In this document: in pieces, positions 1 to 10,500 of the stretch
Numbering within the stretch: position 1 is the stretch's first letter
Layout of the letters: each line of letters begins with the position of its first letter
From: Actimicrobium sp. CCC2.4
GTDB lineage: Bacteria; Pseudomonadota; Gammaproteobacteria; Burkholderiales; Burkholderiaceae_D
Length of the DNA: 64,000 nt
NCBI RefSeq assembly: GCF_034347385.1
Contig: NZ_CP133777.1
Coordinates: 2,542,001-2,606,000 of the forward strand
Direction: 5' to 3'
Made by a program: the position numbers and the translations under genes
The notes under the pieces: generated by a model
Seen by the model: only the letters and a program-made list of their open reading frames with translations
What the model was told of the DNA's origin: nothing
Databases searched by the model: none

Positions 1-604
1 GACTCTTCCACGCTCTGTCGCCATCCGTTTTTTATGGACTTGTTGACCTATGTCAAGCGCATAGGAGGCTATTTCAAAGTCGCTGGATGATGTCGTGCTG
101 GCGATAGCCCCCGGCGTCAGCGTAATTGTTGTCTCTAAAATTTTCTGATGTATCCCATAGAGGCCACAATAAAGTCGTCGTAGGTTGGCGCAACTGGCTC
201 AAAGTATAGTGGTCAAGTAAATTCAGACACAGCGATAGGTTTTTTTGCTGTCATTTTCCGCTCGAAGACGGAGGGCGACAGGTTTCCCGATACGGAATGC
301 AATCTGGTCATGCAAGATGCCTTGATCAGACAGTTGCTAAGCTGCGATCCAGGGGTGTTGTCGTTCACACAACCACTCCTTGATTAACCATGGCTGTGGA
401 GGGAAGCACGCTTGGTCGATCCGATCGGGAATCGCATCTAGCTGTAATGGGCGGGCAACAATTGCATGAATCCGCTACGGCAAATACAGCAAGTTAGCTG
501 ATGAACTTCTTGGAGTCTCTGCACGCTAGTAGCAAAGATGGCTTTCAGCCAGAAGTAGACATCGCCTCAATAAAATACGGCAATCGTGGAGCGAGATGGA
601 ATAG
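1..604. other. Non-coding, AT-richer stretch; possible decayed insertion-sequence end
   Basis: I see no convincing gene here. Base composition is visibly more AT-rich than in the rest of the window. On the minus strand around 205-345 there is a short open stretch ending in a TGA near 222; its conceptual product is only about 35 residues and is basic. The adjoining sequence near 209-228 (TGGTCAAGTAAATTCAGACA) looks like the sort of terminus seen on IS3-type elements. No matching second end or transposase core is visible, so a degenerate mobile-element remnant is only a possibility. Confidence 0.3.
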
Positions 605-865
605 TTGAAAAAATATCGTGAAGAAATAGACCGAATCGACGATGCGCTTTTTAGCGCCCTTGCGATGCGATTTCAAATAACGGATAAGGTTGGGGCGCTA
701 AAAAAAGCGGAAAAACTACCTCCGGTTGACCCACAGCGAGAGGCCGAGCAAGAAAAAAGACTGCTAGAGATCGCGAAGAGAGCAGGACTGCGGGAGGACA
801 TAGCGCGCTCATTCCTCCGTTTCATCATTGACACCGTTGTGGAAGACCACAAGAAGGCTAAATAA
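605..865 (+). CDS. Monofunctional chorismate mutase, AroQ class
   Basis: An 86-residue all-helical protein matching the AroQ chorismate mutase fold, which converts chorismate to prephenate in phenylalanine/tyrosine synthesis. Visible counterparts of the E. coli active-site residues are Arg5, Arg22, Lys33, Asp42, Arg45 and Glu46 (the DPQRE motif at 42-46). The position equivalent to the E. coli glutamine 88 appears to be His82. There is no signal peptide and no fused prephenate dehydratase or dehydrogenase. The start is TTG at 605: an in-frame TAG sits immediately before it (602-604), and GGAG lies at 588-591. The gene stands alone in an AT-rich, otherwise non-coding neighbourhood, which may indicate acquisition or survival next to decayed DNA. 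Confidence 0.85.
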   Translation: MKKYREEIDRIDDALFSALAMRFQITDKVGALKKAEKLPPVDPQREAEQEKRLLEIAKRAGLREDIARSFLRFIIDTVVEDHKKAK

Positions 866-1225
866 CAACGTCTTTCTCCGTAACTTGACGGTTGGCACGG
901 ATGCAATAAAAATTCCTCTTTTGCAAACATCGAGTTTGGGGATTGAGGTGCAGTGGCACGATTGCTTCGCCGAACACAGTTCTGTTAAGGCTAGATCCAA
1001 ATGCCTAGGTTGGGGGTGCTGCGTAAAACTTGGACTGGTTTATACAGCGATGCCAAGGCTTTCTCGATATCCTCGATCGCAAGTTGTAGCAATTAAATTT
1101 CGTATAATTATCGTTATGTAAAATACGATATCCCAGATATTCACATCAGTACGCGCAGCAACTAACAGACGATTACTCCGGATCCGCCTAGACTCGAACT
1201 CCCGTCACTCCTGCAGGAGCAATCA
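866..1225. other. Intergenic region upstream of gfa
   Basis: No gene can be supported. A perfect TATAAT hexamer lies at 1103-1108, about 118 bases before the gfa start, but no good -35 hexamer sits 16-18 bases upstream of it. TCGTAT at 1100-1105 and ATACGA at 1123-1128 form a 6-bp inverted repeat around the putative start region and could be an operator. The CAGGAG sequence just before 1226 is the gfa ribosome-binding site. Confidence 0.4.
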
Positions 1226-1783
1226 ATGTCTGTTCAAATCCACCCCGCCGTAGATCACGGCATCAAGCCTGCACTCGCGGGGTTTTCCGGTGGCAAGCTG
1301 GTGTGCGCTTGCGTCGATCATCCGGTCGAGGTCACCATCACCTCGCAAACCGCCCATAACCACGTCTGCGGATGCTCCAAATGCTGGAAGCCGGACGGTT
1401 CGCTGTTCGCACAGATCGCCGTTGTGTCGCGTGACGCGGTCTCCGTGACTGCCAATGCCGACAAGCTGGAGATCATTGACTCTTCGATGACCATCCAGCG
1501 CCATGCCTGTAAAGGTTGCGGCGTGCACATGATCGGTCGCATCGAAAATACCGCCCATGCGTTTTTCGGTCTGGATTTTGTGCATACGGAACGCTCACCC
1601 GAAACCGGTTGGGCCGCCCCAGGCTTCGCCGCCTTTGTCTCGTCGATTATCGAGTCCGGTGCCGCTCCCGATCAGATGGAAACCGTTCGTGGTCGTCTCG
1701 TAGAACTTGATTTGCCGCCGTATGACTGCCTGTCACCCGCACTGATGGATGTCATTGCGACCCACGCCGCCAAGTCCAGATAA
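1226..1783 (+). CDS. gfa: S-(hydroxymethyl)glutathione synthase (glutathione-dependent formaldehyde-activating enzyme)
   Basis: The 185-residue product has the length and cysteine layout of the Gfa family. It promotes condensation of formaldehyde with glutathione, feeding the glutathione-dependent formaldehyde dehydrogenase pathway in the cytoplasm. Zinc-site signatures are visible: Cys-x-Cys near residues 27-29, Cys-Gly-Cys-x-x-Cys at about 48-53 and the HACKGCG segment at about 93-99. The start ATG follows a clear CAGGAG. The usual partner, a class III alcohol dehydrogenase, is not in the window. The next gene is a convergent glutathione S-transferase whose stop lies only 7 bases away, so the two genes share a glutathione theme but are not co-transcribed. 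Confidence 0.9.
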   Translation: MSVQIHPAVDHGIKPALAGFSGGKLVCACVDHPVEVTITSQTAHNHVCGCSKCWKPDGSLFAQIAVVSRDAVSVTANADKLEIIDSSMTIQRHACKGCGVHMIGRIENTAHAFFGLDFVHTERSPETGWAAPGFAAFVSSIIESGAAPDQMETVRGRLVELDLPPYDCLSPALMDVIATHAAKSR

Positions 1784-1790
1784 GCTCAAT

Positions 1791-2405
1791 TCAGGCACTT
1801 GGGCGCTGCGCTATCCGGTCACGGTAGGCTTGCAAATGCACCAGTCCCTGCTCGCCCGGATTGAATTTCATCAAGCCGCGGGCGAATTCAAGTGCACAGA
1901 ATGCCGTGATATCGGCGATCGTAAAGCGGGCACCGGCAACATAGTCGGTATCCGCCAGATGCTGGTCCAGCCAACGCGCGACGACCAGCATTTTTTCGCC
2001 CTGCGAATGACCGAAGTCCTGAAACTGCGGTTGCTCCAGCGCCATTAATCCGGGATGGGTATGACGGATGCAATTGGCGATGGTACCGAACAGTGACAAC
2101 TCCATGCGCCTGTCGGCCATCTCGATGAATGCGCGCTCTTCAAACGTGCTTCCCATCAGGTTGGGCTCCGGATGCAAACCTTCGAGGTAGGTGCAAATCG
2201 CCCTGCTTTCACTCAATACCCGACCATCATCAAGTTCCAGTGCCGGCACACCGGCAAGCGGATTCCTCTCGAGATAGGCCGCGCCCTTGTGTTCGTTGGC
2301 GGACAAATTGACCGTGACTTCCTCGATACCGGCGATGCCTTTTTCGGCAATGAACATCGTTACGCGGCGCGGGTTCGGGGCTCTCGGGGATAGATACAAT
2401 TTCAT
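1791..2405 (-). CDS. Glutathione S-transferase family protein
   Basis: A 204-residue cytosolic GST. The N-terminal thioredoxin-like half has the pattern SPRAPNPRRV near the expected catalytic position, the cis-proline segment VPAL (about 62-65) and the following ES pair that binds the gamma-glutamyl part of glutathione (LSESRAI). The C-terminal half is helical, with an ADITAF segment typical of the N-capping box. I start at ATG 2405 rather than an upstream methionine because AAGGAGAC lies 8 bases before it. The substrate cannot be assigned; such GSTs handle electrophile detoxification. The gene is convergent with gfa. Confidence 0.87.
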   Translation of the reverse strand: MKLYLSPRAPNPRRVTMFIAEKGIAGIEEVTVNLSANEHKGAAYLERNPLAGVPALELDDGRVLSESRAICTYLEGLHPEPNLMGSTFEERAFIEMADRRMELSLFGTIANCIRHTHPGLMALEQPQFQDFGHSQGEKMLVVARWLDQHLADTDYVAGARFTIADITAFCALEFARGLMKFNPGEQGLVHLQAYRDRIAQRPSA

Positions 2406-2722
2406 CGGGTGTCTCCTTGTGATGGAAATCATGGACGGGTGTGCCCTGCCCTGTCGCAGCTTAAGTCGATAGCCGCTGTACGACTGAGCTGGTTGGCAAT
2501 TGCTTATGACAACATATTTTTGCTTCCGCGCAGTGTTAAATTTTGGATTGCATTTGGATGCGTAGTTTTGGATGAAGAACTGGATAAAAAGAGCGGTACT
2601 ACAAAGTTATTTAAATGCCATTGATGATAACTTTCGGTTGCAACGGTCATTCCTGATTCACGTTTTGTGTCTGTTGCGACCGACATCACTCGTCCTTCCA
2701 TCTTTTATCCATGAGGCTTCCT
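2406..2722. other. Intergenic region between gst and the PEP-CTERM gene
   Basis: The two flanking genes diverge from this stretch. It is AT-rich (about 2500-2640) and should hold both promoters. I see no confident -35/-10 pair, no RNA gene and no repeat. GAGG at 2712-2715 is the ribosome-binding site of the downstream gene. Confidence 0.4.
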
Positions 2723-3259
2723 ATGATCAACCATATCCTGACCGGCACCCTACTGCTCGCTGGTATCGCTTTCGCTCCGTTAGCCAATGCAATTGCCACG
2801 TCAAGCAGCGAACCGCTGGTCCTGACCCACGGCACGACCGCCTTTGGCAAAACCTTTGCTGCCAACACCAAGGGCAACACATTTACCAACGACTACACCT
2901 TCAGTACCAGCGCCGCATCAAGTCTGACCGGTGCTGTTATCTCGATCAAGGGCTTGAGCACGGACCTTAACATTACCGGATTCAATTTGATCCCCACCGT
3001 CGGTGCCACCATCACCGGCCTGGCTTTTTCGAGCGGCTATGTCGATGCATGGCTGATCACCGCACCAAACCTACTGCCTGGAAATTACACGTTGGAAGTC
3101 ACCGGTAAAGTCCTGGGCGACGGCGGCAGTTATGGCGGCAATGTCAACGTCAGTGCCGTTCCGGAACCGGAAACCTGGGGCATGATGATTGGTGGTCTGG
3201 GCTTGATCGGTATGGCAATCGGTCGTCGCACCAAGCGCACGCCGACGTTCACGGCCTGA
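2723..3259 (+). CDS. PEP-CTERM sorting domain protein (small, secreted)
   Basis: A 178-residue exported protein. An N-terminal signal peptide with hydrophobic core (about residues 5-20) ends at a probable ANA cleavage site. The mature part is Ser/Thr/Gly-rich and beta-type. The C-terminus carries the VPEPETWGMM motif, a hydrophobic segment and an Arg/Lys-rich tail (GRRTKR), the PEP-CTERM signal recognised by exosortase EpsH and usually linked to exopolysaccharide or biofilm matrix. ATG 2723 is preferred to 2711 because GAGG lies just ahead of it. No exosortase is in the window. A strong terminator follows. The function of the mature domain is unknown. Confidence 0.85.
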   Translation: MINHILTGTLLLAGIAFAPLANAIATSSSEPLVLTHGTTAFGKTFAANTKGNTFTNDYTFSTSAASSLTGAVISIKGLSTDLNITGFNLIPTVGATITGLAFSSGYVDAWLITAPNLLPGNYTLEVTGKVLGDGGSYGGNVNVSAVPEPETWGMMIGGLGLIGMAIGRRTKRTPTFTA

Positions 3260-3271
3260 TTGAAAACCATA

Positions 3272-3312
3272 AAAAAATCCGCCATCCGGTATGCCCGGGT
3301 GGTGGATTTTTT
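3272..3312. terminator. Strong bidirectional rho-independent terminator
   Basis: An 18-bp stem (3272-3289 pairing with 3295-3312, two G-U pairs) with a 5-base loop. It is flanked by A-run and T-run, so it can terminate both the PEP-CTERM gene and the convergent yeeE-type gene. Confidence 0.9.
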
Positions 3313-3335
3313 TTAGGCAAGCGGTAGCGCCGGAC

Positions 3336-4550
3336 TTAGCAAGCGCTGGCGCGTACCGGTACCGGCAAATTGAATAGCGGCCGCAGATACAGCCCCGCCC
3401 AATTGCCGATCAAGGCAAACACAATCCACATCCAGCCGTGCAAACTGCCCGAGGCAATTCCACTAAAAAATGCGCCGATGTTGCAGCCATAGGCCAATCG
3501 CGCGCCATATCCCAGCAGCAGACCGCCAATCGCCGATGCCAGCAAATGCTTTCCCGAGATCGACCATTCAGGTTTAAATTTACAGGCCAGACCAGCCGCC
3601 AGCAGCGCGCCCAGCATGATGCCAACATCCATTACCGACGTCGTATCCGCAAGAACCGGCGCTGCCAGTGCCTGTTGCATCGCCGGCGACGAATAGCCCG
3701 ACCAGGTCTCGACCGGCACCTGCATTGCCTGCAATGCCATCCCGCCCCACAGACCGAATGCCGACGTGATGCCCCATGGCCGACCAGCCAGATACAAGGT
3801 CACGAAGTTGAGCACGGCAAGGCCGATGGCACCGGCCAGTAATGGCCATGGACCACGCAGCCACGAGGCACCACGGATTGTCAAAACCGGTGCGACCGCG
3901 CCATGACGTGCGCGCTCGATGCGCGCCACGACCCGATACGCAATGACAAAGACGGCGATGTTCATCGCCAGCGCAAGCGGCCAGCCGAATGACTGGACTA
4001 GCGACACCGGTGCATGAGCCGGCAGTGTTTGCCACCAGCCCAGGTGCGTGATGCCGATGACCGAGCCCACAATAAAAAACAGCAAGGTCACGAACATCCG
4101 TGTATTACCGCCACCCGCCGCGAACAGCGTTCCCGACGCGCAGCCGCCGCCCATCTGCATGCCGACGCCAAACAGAAAGGCACCCACGGCCACCGACACG
4201 CTCAATGGCGAAACAAAGCCGGTGACTGCCTGACCAAACAGCGAGCCATTGGCCAGCGCCGGAAAAATCAGCAGGCAGGCCACGCCCAGCATCACCATCT
4301 GCGCCCGGAAACCGGCACTGCGGCCATCGGCCAGCAACACGCGAAAGGCCGATGTGAAACCGAACATCGCGTGATACAGCACGATACCCAGCGCGCTACC
4401 GGTGGCAAACAGCAATGCCATTCTGGTCGAGACGGTCTGACTGATGACCGCCGCGAGCAGCAGCATCGCTGCCAGCGCGGCGATAACGACACGGTTTTGT
4501 GCCGGGGGTTTTGCCTCTTTCTGCGGGCTCACCAATGTGCTCGTGGTCAT
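3336..4550 (-). CDS. YeeE/YedE (TsuA-type) family sulfur transporter
   Basis: A 404-residue polytopic inner-membrane protein with about ten hydrophobic segments. Two hallmark conserved regions are present: GGGCASGT in the first half and YGARLAYGCNIGAFFSG in the second half, each carrying the cysteine that in characterised members hands thiosulfate through the channel. The family imports thiosulfate or related sulfur species. Start ATG 4550 has AGGGGA 8 bases ahead; an earlier in-frame methionine would overlap the upstream gene. It lies 34 bases after the iorB-like stop on the same strand, so it is probably co-transcribed with the molybdenum hydroxylase. A sulfur supply for the sulfurated Mo cofactor is a speculative link. 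Confidence 0.83.
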   Translation of the reverse strand: MTTSTLVSPQKEAKPPAQNRVVIAALAAMLLLAAVISQTVSTRMALLFATGSALGIVLYHAMFGFTSAFRVLLADGRSAGFRAQMVMLGVACLLIFPALANGSLFGQAVTGFVSPLSVSVAVGAFLFGVGMQMGGGCASGTLFAAGGGNTRMFVTLLFFIVGSVIGITHLGWWQTLPAHAPVSLVQSFGWPLALAMNIAVFVIAYRVVARIERARHGAVAPVLTIRGASWLRGPWPLLAGAIGLAVLNFVTLYLAGRPWGITSAFGLWGGMALQAMQVPVETWSGYSSPAMQQALAAPVLADTTSVMDVGIMLGALLAAGLACKFKPEWSISGKHLLASAIGGLLLGYGARLAYGCNIGAFFSGIASGSLHGWMWIVFALIGNWAGLYLRPLFNLPVPVRASAC

Positions 4551-4584
4551 GCTGGTATCCCCTGATGCCTGAAGTGCCGCAACA

Positions 4585-6903
4585 TCACGTCGCAATCAAC
4601 TGATTGCGGATCGGCAAATTCCGGATTCGCTTGCCGGTCGCCGCAAAGATCGCATTGCACAGTGCCGGCGCGACCGGTGGCAGCGGCGGTTCGCCGACAC
4701 CACCGGGGGCCAGCGTATAGTCGGGCGCGACCATGTGCACGCGGATTTCACGTGGCACTTCGTTTTGCCGCAACAGCTCGAAGTTATGGAAGTTCGATTG
4801 TTCGACCCGTCCGGCCTTGAACGAGATTTCGCCCTTCATCGCCAGCGTCATGCCCATGACCACGGCTCCCTCGACTTGCGAGCGGATACGTTCCGGATTG
4901 ACTTGCGGGCCGCAATCGATCGCCATGTCGACGCCGACGACTTGCATCACGCCCTTGTCGTCGACCGCCACTTCGATCACGGCAGCCGTGTAACTCATGA
5001 ACGAATAGGCCATCGCAATGCCCAGTCCGTGCCCTTTGGGCAGCTTGCGGCCCCAGCGTGCCTTGCCCGCCGCCAGTTCGACCACACCACGCATGCGGCC
5101 GGTATCGATCGGATAAATTTCAGGTGATTCGCCGTAGTTGCTGGTGTCGCCCATCGCGGTCGGATTCAGTTTGCGCGCCGGGCCGATCAGTTCGAGCAGA
5201 TAGTCTTTCGGATCGCGCTTGGCTGCAGCGGCCAGCTCGGCGATGAATGACTGCACGCCAAACGCATGCGGAATGTTGTAGACCGAACGGAACCAGCCGA
5301 TACGCGCATGGGCCGCGACTTCCGGCGTCTCGATGCGGATGTTCGGAATCGCGTACGGAATATTGATCGCCGTATGGCTCATCTCGTTGACGCCGAGTGC
5401 CATCGCACCGGGTACAAAGGTCGAGCGGATGGTCGGTGCTGCCGAACGATGCAGCCAGACCGTCGGCTTGCCGGTAGCGTCGAGCGCCGCCTCGAAATGT
5501 TCGACCGATACCGCATGCAGGTAGTCATGATGAATATCGTCTTCGCGGGTCCATTGCAGCTTGACCGGCTTACCGTCCATGGCTTTCGACAGCAGCGCTG
5601 CCTCGGCCGCAAAGTCAGGCTTGGATTTGCGACCGAAGCCGCCACCGAGCAGCGTAATGTTGACCGTCACCATTTCTGGCTTGATGCCCAGGTGTTTGGC
5701 GACGATATCGACGGTGGCTTGAGGTGCCTGCACCGGTGCCCATATGTCGCATTTGCCATCGACAATGCGCGCGGTGGCCACCGGTGGCTCCATCGTTGCG
5801 TGGGCCAGATGTGGCAAATAGTATTCGGCGCTGATGGTTTTTTTGGAGGCGGCCAGCACGTCCATGGTCTTGCCTTCATCGCGCACGGCTTTGGCTGGTG
5901 TGCGCGCGGCGACTTCCATGGTCTTGCGAAATTCCACCGAATCGTAGCTTGCATTCGGACCATCTTCCCAGACGATGGTCAGCGCTTGCCGGCCCTGCAT
6001 GGCGGCCCAGGTATTAGTCGCAATGACGGCCACGCCGCCCAATGGATTGAAGAGTACCGGTCCTGGCGTGCCCTTGATTTCGACCACGCGCAGCACGCCT
6101 GGCAACGCCAATGCTTTGGCGGCATCGAAACTGACGACTTTGCCGCCCAGCACCGGCGGACGCGCGACCACGGCGTAGACCATGCCGTCGAGCCGCACAT
6201 CGATGCCGAACCTGGCGCGGCCATGAACAATATCAGCCGCATCGATGAGCTTGGTCGTGCTCTTGCCGATGTAGCGAAATTGCGCCGGGGCTTTCAGTTT
6301 CAGCGTCCCGGTAGCGGGAATCGGCAATGCGGCAGCCGCCGCAGCAACCTTGCCGAAACCGATTTTGCGGCCGGTCGGGATGTGGATCAGTTCGTGATTA
6401 CGGGCCTGCACTTCGCTGACCGGCACCTTCCATTCGGCAGCGGCGGCGGCTTCGAGCATCATCCGCGCGGCGGCGCCGACGCGGCGCAACGGCGCCAGCG
6501 AATGGCGCAGGCTGCGTGAGCCATCGGTATTCTGGTTGCCGTAGAGCGCCTCGTTGGCCTGCGCCTGCACGACCCGGACCTGCTTGAGATCGGCCTCGAG
6601 TTCTTCGGCCACCACCAGCGGAAAACTGGTGCGTACGCCCTGCCCCATCTCGGACCGGTGACAAATCACCGACACCACGCCATCGGCAGCGATCGAAACA
6701 AACACCAGCGGATTGTCGACCAGCCCGCCCGGCATGCCATCACCACCAAATTTTTTGGCCGCAGGTGGCTGTGTCATGGTCTGCGCAAACAGATTGCCGG
6801 ACTGCGTCACGGCGATCAGGAAGCCGGTGACACCGGCGCTCTTGAGCAGGCGACGGCGTGCCGGATCGCCCAGCGGGCCGAGTGCATTGTCGTTATTTGT
6901 CAT
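4585..6903 (-). CDS. Molybdopterin-binding subunit of an aldehyde/xanthine-type hydroxylase (IorB-like)
   Basis: A 772-residue large subunit of the xanthine oxidase family, resembling isoquinoline 1-oxidoreductase beta. A twin-arginine signal (RRRLLKSAG at about 15-23, then a hydrophobic stretch) suggests periplasmic export. Cofactor-contact segments are visible: [16 protein letters not shown] in the middle, and the GVGEPP motif near the C-terminus that carries the proposed catalytic glutamate. Start ATG 6903 has AAGGAG ahead and overlaps the small-subunit stop by 4 bases (ATGA), so it is translationally coupled to the iron-sulfur subunit. No FAD subunit is present, as in IorAB-type enzymes that pass electrons to a cytochrome. 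The substrate (N-heterocycle or aldehyde) cannot be told. Confidence 0.88.
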   Translation of the reverse strand: MTNNDNALGPLGDPARRRLLKSAGVTGFLIAVTQSGNLFAQTMTQPPAAKKFGGDGMPGGLVDNPLVFVSIAADGVVSVICHRSEMGQGVRTSFPLVVAEELEADLKQVRVVQAQANEALYGNQNTDGSRSLRHSLAPLRRVGAAARMMLEAAAAAEWKVPVSEVQARNHELIHIPTGRKIGFGKVAAAAAALPIPATGTLKLKAPAQFRYIGKSTTKLIDAADIVHGRARFGIDVRLDGMVYAVVARPPVLGGKVVSFDAAKALALPGVLRVVEIKGTPGPVLFNPLGGVAVIATNTWAAMQGRQALTIVWEDGPNASYDSVEFRKTMEVAARTPAKAVRDEGKTMDVLAASKKTISAEYYLPHLAHATMEPPVATARIVDGKCDIWAPVQAPQATVDIVAKHLGIKPEMVTVNITLLGGGFGRKSKPDFAAEAALLSKAMDGKPVKLQWTREDDIHHDYLHAVSVEHFEAALDATGKPTVWLHRSAAPTIRSTFVPGAMALGVNEMSHTAINIPYAIPNIRIETPEVAAHARIGWFRSVYNIPHAFGVQSFIAELAAAAKRDPKDYLLELIGPARKLNPTAMGDTSNYGESPEIYPIDTGRMRGVVELAAGKARWGRKLPKGHGLGIAMAYSFMSYTAAVIEVAVDDKGVMQVVGVDMAIDCGPQVNPERIRSQVEGAVVMGMTLAMKGEISFKAGRVEQSNFHNFELLRQNEVPREIRVHMVAPDYTLAPGGVGEPPLPPVAPALCNAIFAATGKRIRNLPIRNQLIAT

Positions 6904-7364
6904 GCTTTTACTCCTTGTGCGGCCACCGTCTTGATGGCGGCGCGAATACGGGTGTAGGTGCCGCAGCGGCACAGGTTGCCGCTCATGGCGTCATCGATGT
7001 CGCTGTCGGCCGGCTTCGGCGTGCGCTTGAGCAAAGCAATGGCCGACATGATTTGTCCGCCCTGGCAATACCCGCATTGCGGCACGCCGGCGTCGATCCA
7101 GGCCGCCTGCAACGCCGCGCCCAGCTTGTCGTTCTCGACTTGTTCGATGGTGGTGATCTGCTTGCCGACAGCAGCAGAAATGGGCGTGATACAGGAACGG
7201 ATGGCGACGCCATCAAGGTGAATGGTGCAGGAGCCGCACAGGCCCATGCCGCAACCGAACTTGGTACCGGTCAGGCCCAACTCGTCGCGCAGGGTCCAGA
7301 GGATGGGGGTGTCTTGCGGTACGGTGACGGTATGAGCACGTCCGTTAATGGTGAGCGAAGTCAT
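6900..7364 (-). CDS. [2Fe-2S]-binding subunit of the molybdenum hydroxylase (IorA-like)
   Basis: A 154-residue small subunit with two [2Fe-2S] clusters. The plant-type ferredoxin site is CGMGLCGSC with a fourth cysteine in RSC about 20 residues later. The second, helical-bundle site is CGYCQGGQ and LCRCGTY. It transfers electrons from the Mo centre in the partner subunit. The first methionine of the frame is 13 residues upstream, but family alignments begin at MTSLTINGR, so I use 7364. The product has no signal sequence and would be carried out with the Tat-targeted partner. It is the first gene of the three-gene unit iorA-iorB-yeeE; the 200 bases upstream hold an AT-rich promoter-like zone near 7450-7500. 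Confidence 0.9.
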   Translation of the reverse strand: MTSLTINGRAHTVTVPQDTPILWTLRDELGLTGTKFGCGMGLCGSCTIHLDGVAIRSCITPISAAVGKQITTIEQVENDKLGAALQAAWIDAGVPQCGYCQGGQIMSAIALLKRTPKPADSDIDDAMSGNLCRCGTYTRIRAAIKTVAAQGVKA

Positions 7365-7565
7365 GATGGGTGTCCCGGAAAAAATGGAAAAGCACATCGG
7401 CATCGTGCAGCGTGCAATCGATACCGGTCGTCAGACGGAACAGTAGTTCGAAAAATATACACTTCAGTATTTACTCTATACCAGTGAGTATTACCCCGCT
7501 CGATACCGATCTGTGTTACCGAACAGTGTAGTTGCACGCATTACCAGAAAAATGGGCAAGGTGGC

Positions 7566-10500
7566 TCAAGCTGCAGCAAGATGCACCCGGTTCCGCCCTG
7601 CATCCTTGGCGAGATACAGCGCATCGTCTGCTGCGCGCAGCAGCCCGGCCATACTGCCGTGATTGCCGGCCTCGCAAATCGCCACACCGATACTGATCGT
7701 CACCAAGCCTGACGAGGCGCGCGCATGCGGCATCGCAAGCTGTTCGATGGAAAGGCGGACGAGATCTGCCAGTTGCCATGCGGTGCTGCCATCGGTGTTG
7801 GGCAGCACGATAGAAAATTCCTCGCCGCCATAGCGCGCCGCCAGATCAGTGCTGCGCCGCGTGCCCGCCTGCAGCGCCGCAGCGATGCGGCGCAGGCAGG
7901 CGTCACCGGCCTGATGACCGTAGCAATCATTGAATTTTTTAAAGTGATCGACGTCGATCATCAGCACTGCCAGCGGCATGCCGGTGCGGCTGGCGCGGCC
8001 CCATTCACTGGCCAGGATCTCGTCGAAATGACGCCGGTTGGCCAGTCCCGTGAGGCCATCGGTGGCTGACAGCGTGGCCAGTTTGTCGTTGGCATCTTCA
8101 AGCTGGGCGGTGCGCTCGGCCACGCGCAATTCCAGGCTGTCGACCATGCGGGCATGGGCAATCGAAATCATCGCCTGCCCGCCCAGCGTGCGCAGGAACT
8201 CGGCGCGCTCGGCGGTAAAGGATGATTCGGTCAGGTTGTTTTCGAGGTAGAGCACGCACGCCACCCGTCCGCCCTGCCGGATCGGCAGGCACAGCACCGA
8301 GCGTGGTTGCTGGCGCTGCACATACGGATCGCTTGAAAAGCGCGGCGACAGCGTCAGGTTGTCGTCGATCAGCGCCTCGCCGGTACGCACCACATAACGC
8401 AGCAGCGTCAGCGGAAATTGCGGATCCGCGCTGCCATCGAGCGCCACGCTACGTGACTGCAAGACGGTCAGCTGACTGCCATCCATCTCGGCTTCGACGC
8501 GCCACGCGCCGGCATCGAACAGCAGCAGACGCGCGACCTGCGCGCCGGAATTTTCGCGCACGATGGCAATCAGGTGCTGCAGCACGTTGCGCAAGCCGAC
8601 TTCGTCAGCCAGCGCTTGCGAGGCCTTGATGATCGATGCCAGGTCGAGCGCGGCATTGCCCATCATGCCGGTCGTGGCGGTCACCGGGTTCGATGCCGGG
8701 ATCGCGGCCGGCACGCCGGCATGCATCAGATTGCCGTGCTGCTCCAGCAAATGCGCCACCTTGCCATCGGCACCCCAGCGCCGGTACAGCGCCACCGCAT
8801 CCTGCAGGAACGTGACGGCCACACGGGGCTGGTCCTGCTCGAGCCAGAACTGAGCGCACAGTTCGTTGGCCAGCGCCTCGATATGAAGATACCCGCTAGC
8901 ATGCGCCGCGTCGATCGCTTGCCGGTAACAGCGCAGTGCCAGCGGCATGTCATGCCGGTAGCGCGCCAGTTCGGCCTGCACCAGCGAGTCATTGGCACCA
9001 TGGTTGGCCGGGTTGAGCTGTGCCCAGCCGGCCAGTAGCAGATGATGCGCGCTGATCCGGACCAGCAAGGCGTCGGCATCGGCGCGCTGCGGCTGCCGCT
9101 GCAACGCACGCAGCCAGATCAACGCGACATAGAAAGTAGTTTCCGGCACCTTGGCCTGGCCACGCAAAATCTGCACGACCAGGCCCATCTGTCCGGCCAG
9201 CTCTTCGGCGTCCGTCGTATCGAACAGGTAGGCATTGCGGATTTTGCCCTGGTAAAAATAAGCCTGGTACAAGCGCGAACTGCCATAGCGTTCGAGGAAT
9301 CCAGCCTCGCTGAAATCGCCATCGTCGTAACTGTCGGCGCGGCGGGTCAGGCCCATCAGGCACCGCGCGGGCTGCAGCGCACCGGCAATCGTGCACTCGA
9401 CCATGTCAAGCTGGCCGTTGCTGCGCATGATGGCCAGATCCCTTGTGCTGGCTTGCAGCAGGTCGGGCAAATAGTGGCCGAGGATGAGCCGGTCGGTGGC
9501 CCGCACCGCCGCCACCACGCCGACATTGACGAAGTCGCCGCTGTCGCGGGCATCGCGGAAGGCGTCATCGTAGAGCCCGATCGAACGGGCCAGCGGCCGC
9601 GTCCAATGACTGATCATCGCGCCGAACATCAGGCCGGTCAGCACGCGCGCCTGCATGTTGGTGCCGCGATTGGCCAGTTCCATCGCCATCGCGCCGAAGC
9701 GATAACTGCGCTCGTCGTGATAGGCATCGGCCAGAAAAAAAGCAAACGCGACATACGCCACCGGCGTGAACTCGCTATTGCCCTTCTGGTGCGACAGGCG
9801 CGTCATCGACACCACCATCGTCATGCTCAGATCCTGCTGGCCGGCGTAATAACTGGCTTGCCACAGGCGCTGCATCAGCTGCATCGTGGCGCGTGCGCGC
9901 GGATCGTCCATCGCGCCGGCATCAAGCAGCGCGTTCACATCGCTGTCGCCGAAGTGCTTCTTGATATCGGCAACAATGTCGGCGATACCGGCTTTGAGCA
10001 AGATACTGTCGTCCCCGAATGTCAGGCCGAGCAAAGCCAGTCCTTCGCGCAGCAGGTCGATTGCTTCGGACAGGCGTCCCTGCAGCTGGTACTGGCCGGC
10101 CTGCTGGGTGATGCAACGAATGGCCTGTAATGCATCGGTGCAGTGGGCCCGCACCAGCGGATAGATCGCTTCGGCCTGCGCGAACTGGTTGCACAGGCAG
10201 GCGGTTTCGGCGGCGCCGAGCTGCAGGTCAAGCATTAATGCGGGATGGCGTTGCCAGGCATGGTCGGGCAGCAGCGTGATGCCGATATCCATGTGGCGGG
10301 AGGCGGCCTCGAAAGCCGCTGCACCGCGCGCCTTGATGCCGGCGCGGTAATTGAGTCCGGCCAGGTGCAACGATTCGGACGCATCGAGGATGCCGTCGCG
10401 TCCGGCATTGAGCTGGGCGACGATGGCGAACAGGCGCGTGTCGAGATCGGCGTCGGTCGTGTGGCGCAGCAGCTCCCGGCCGATCTGCAAATGACTGGCC

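Noticed and set aside
180-360. Insertion-sequence remnant
   Set aside because: Terminus-like string and a short basic reading frame only; no transposase motif and no second inverted repeat, so not claimed as a mobile element.
828-1121. Possible 97-codon gene after chorismate mutase
   Set aside because: It begins inside the chorismate mutase gene in another frame, has no ribosome-binding site and encodes a sequence without recognisable features.
1160-1215. tRNA-like 3' fragment (GACTCGAACTCCC)
   Set aside because: Only a T-arm-like string is present; no matching acceptor, D or anticodon arms can be drawn on either strand.
7472-7490. Inverted repeat TACTC-N9-GAGTA upstream of the iorA-like gene as a TetR-type operator
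   Set aside because: The arms are only 5 bp, there are no flanking matches and no regulator gene is adjacent; too weak to list.
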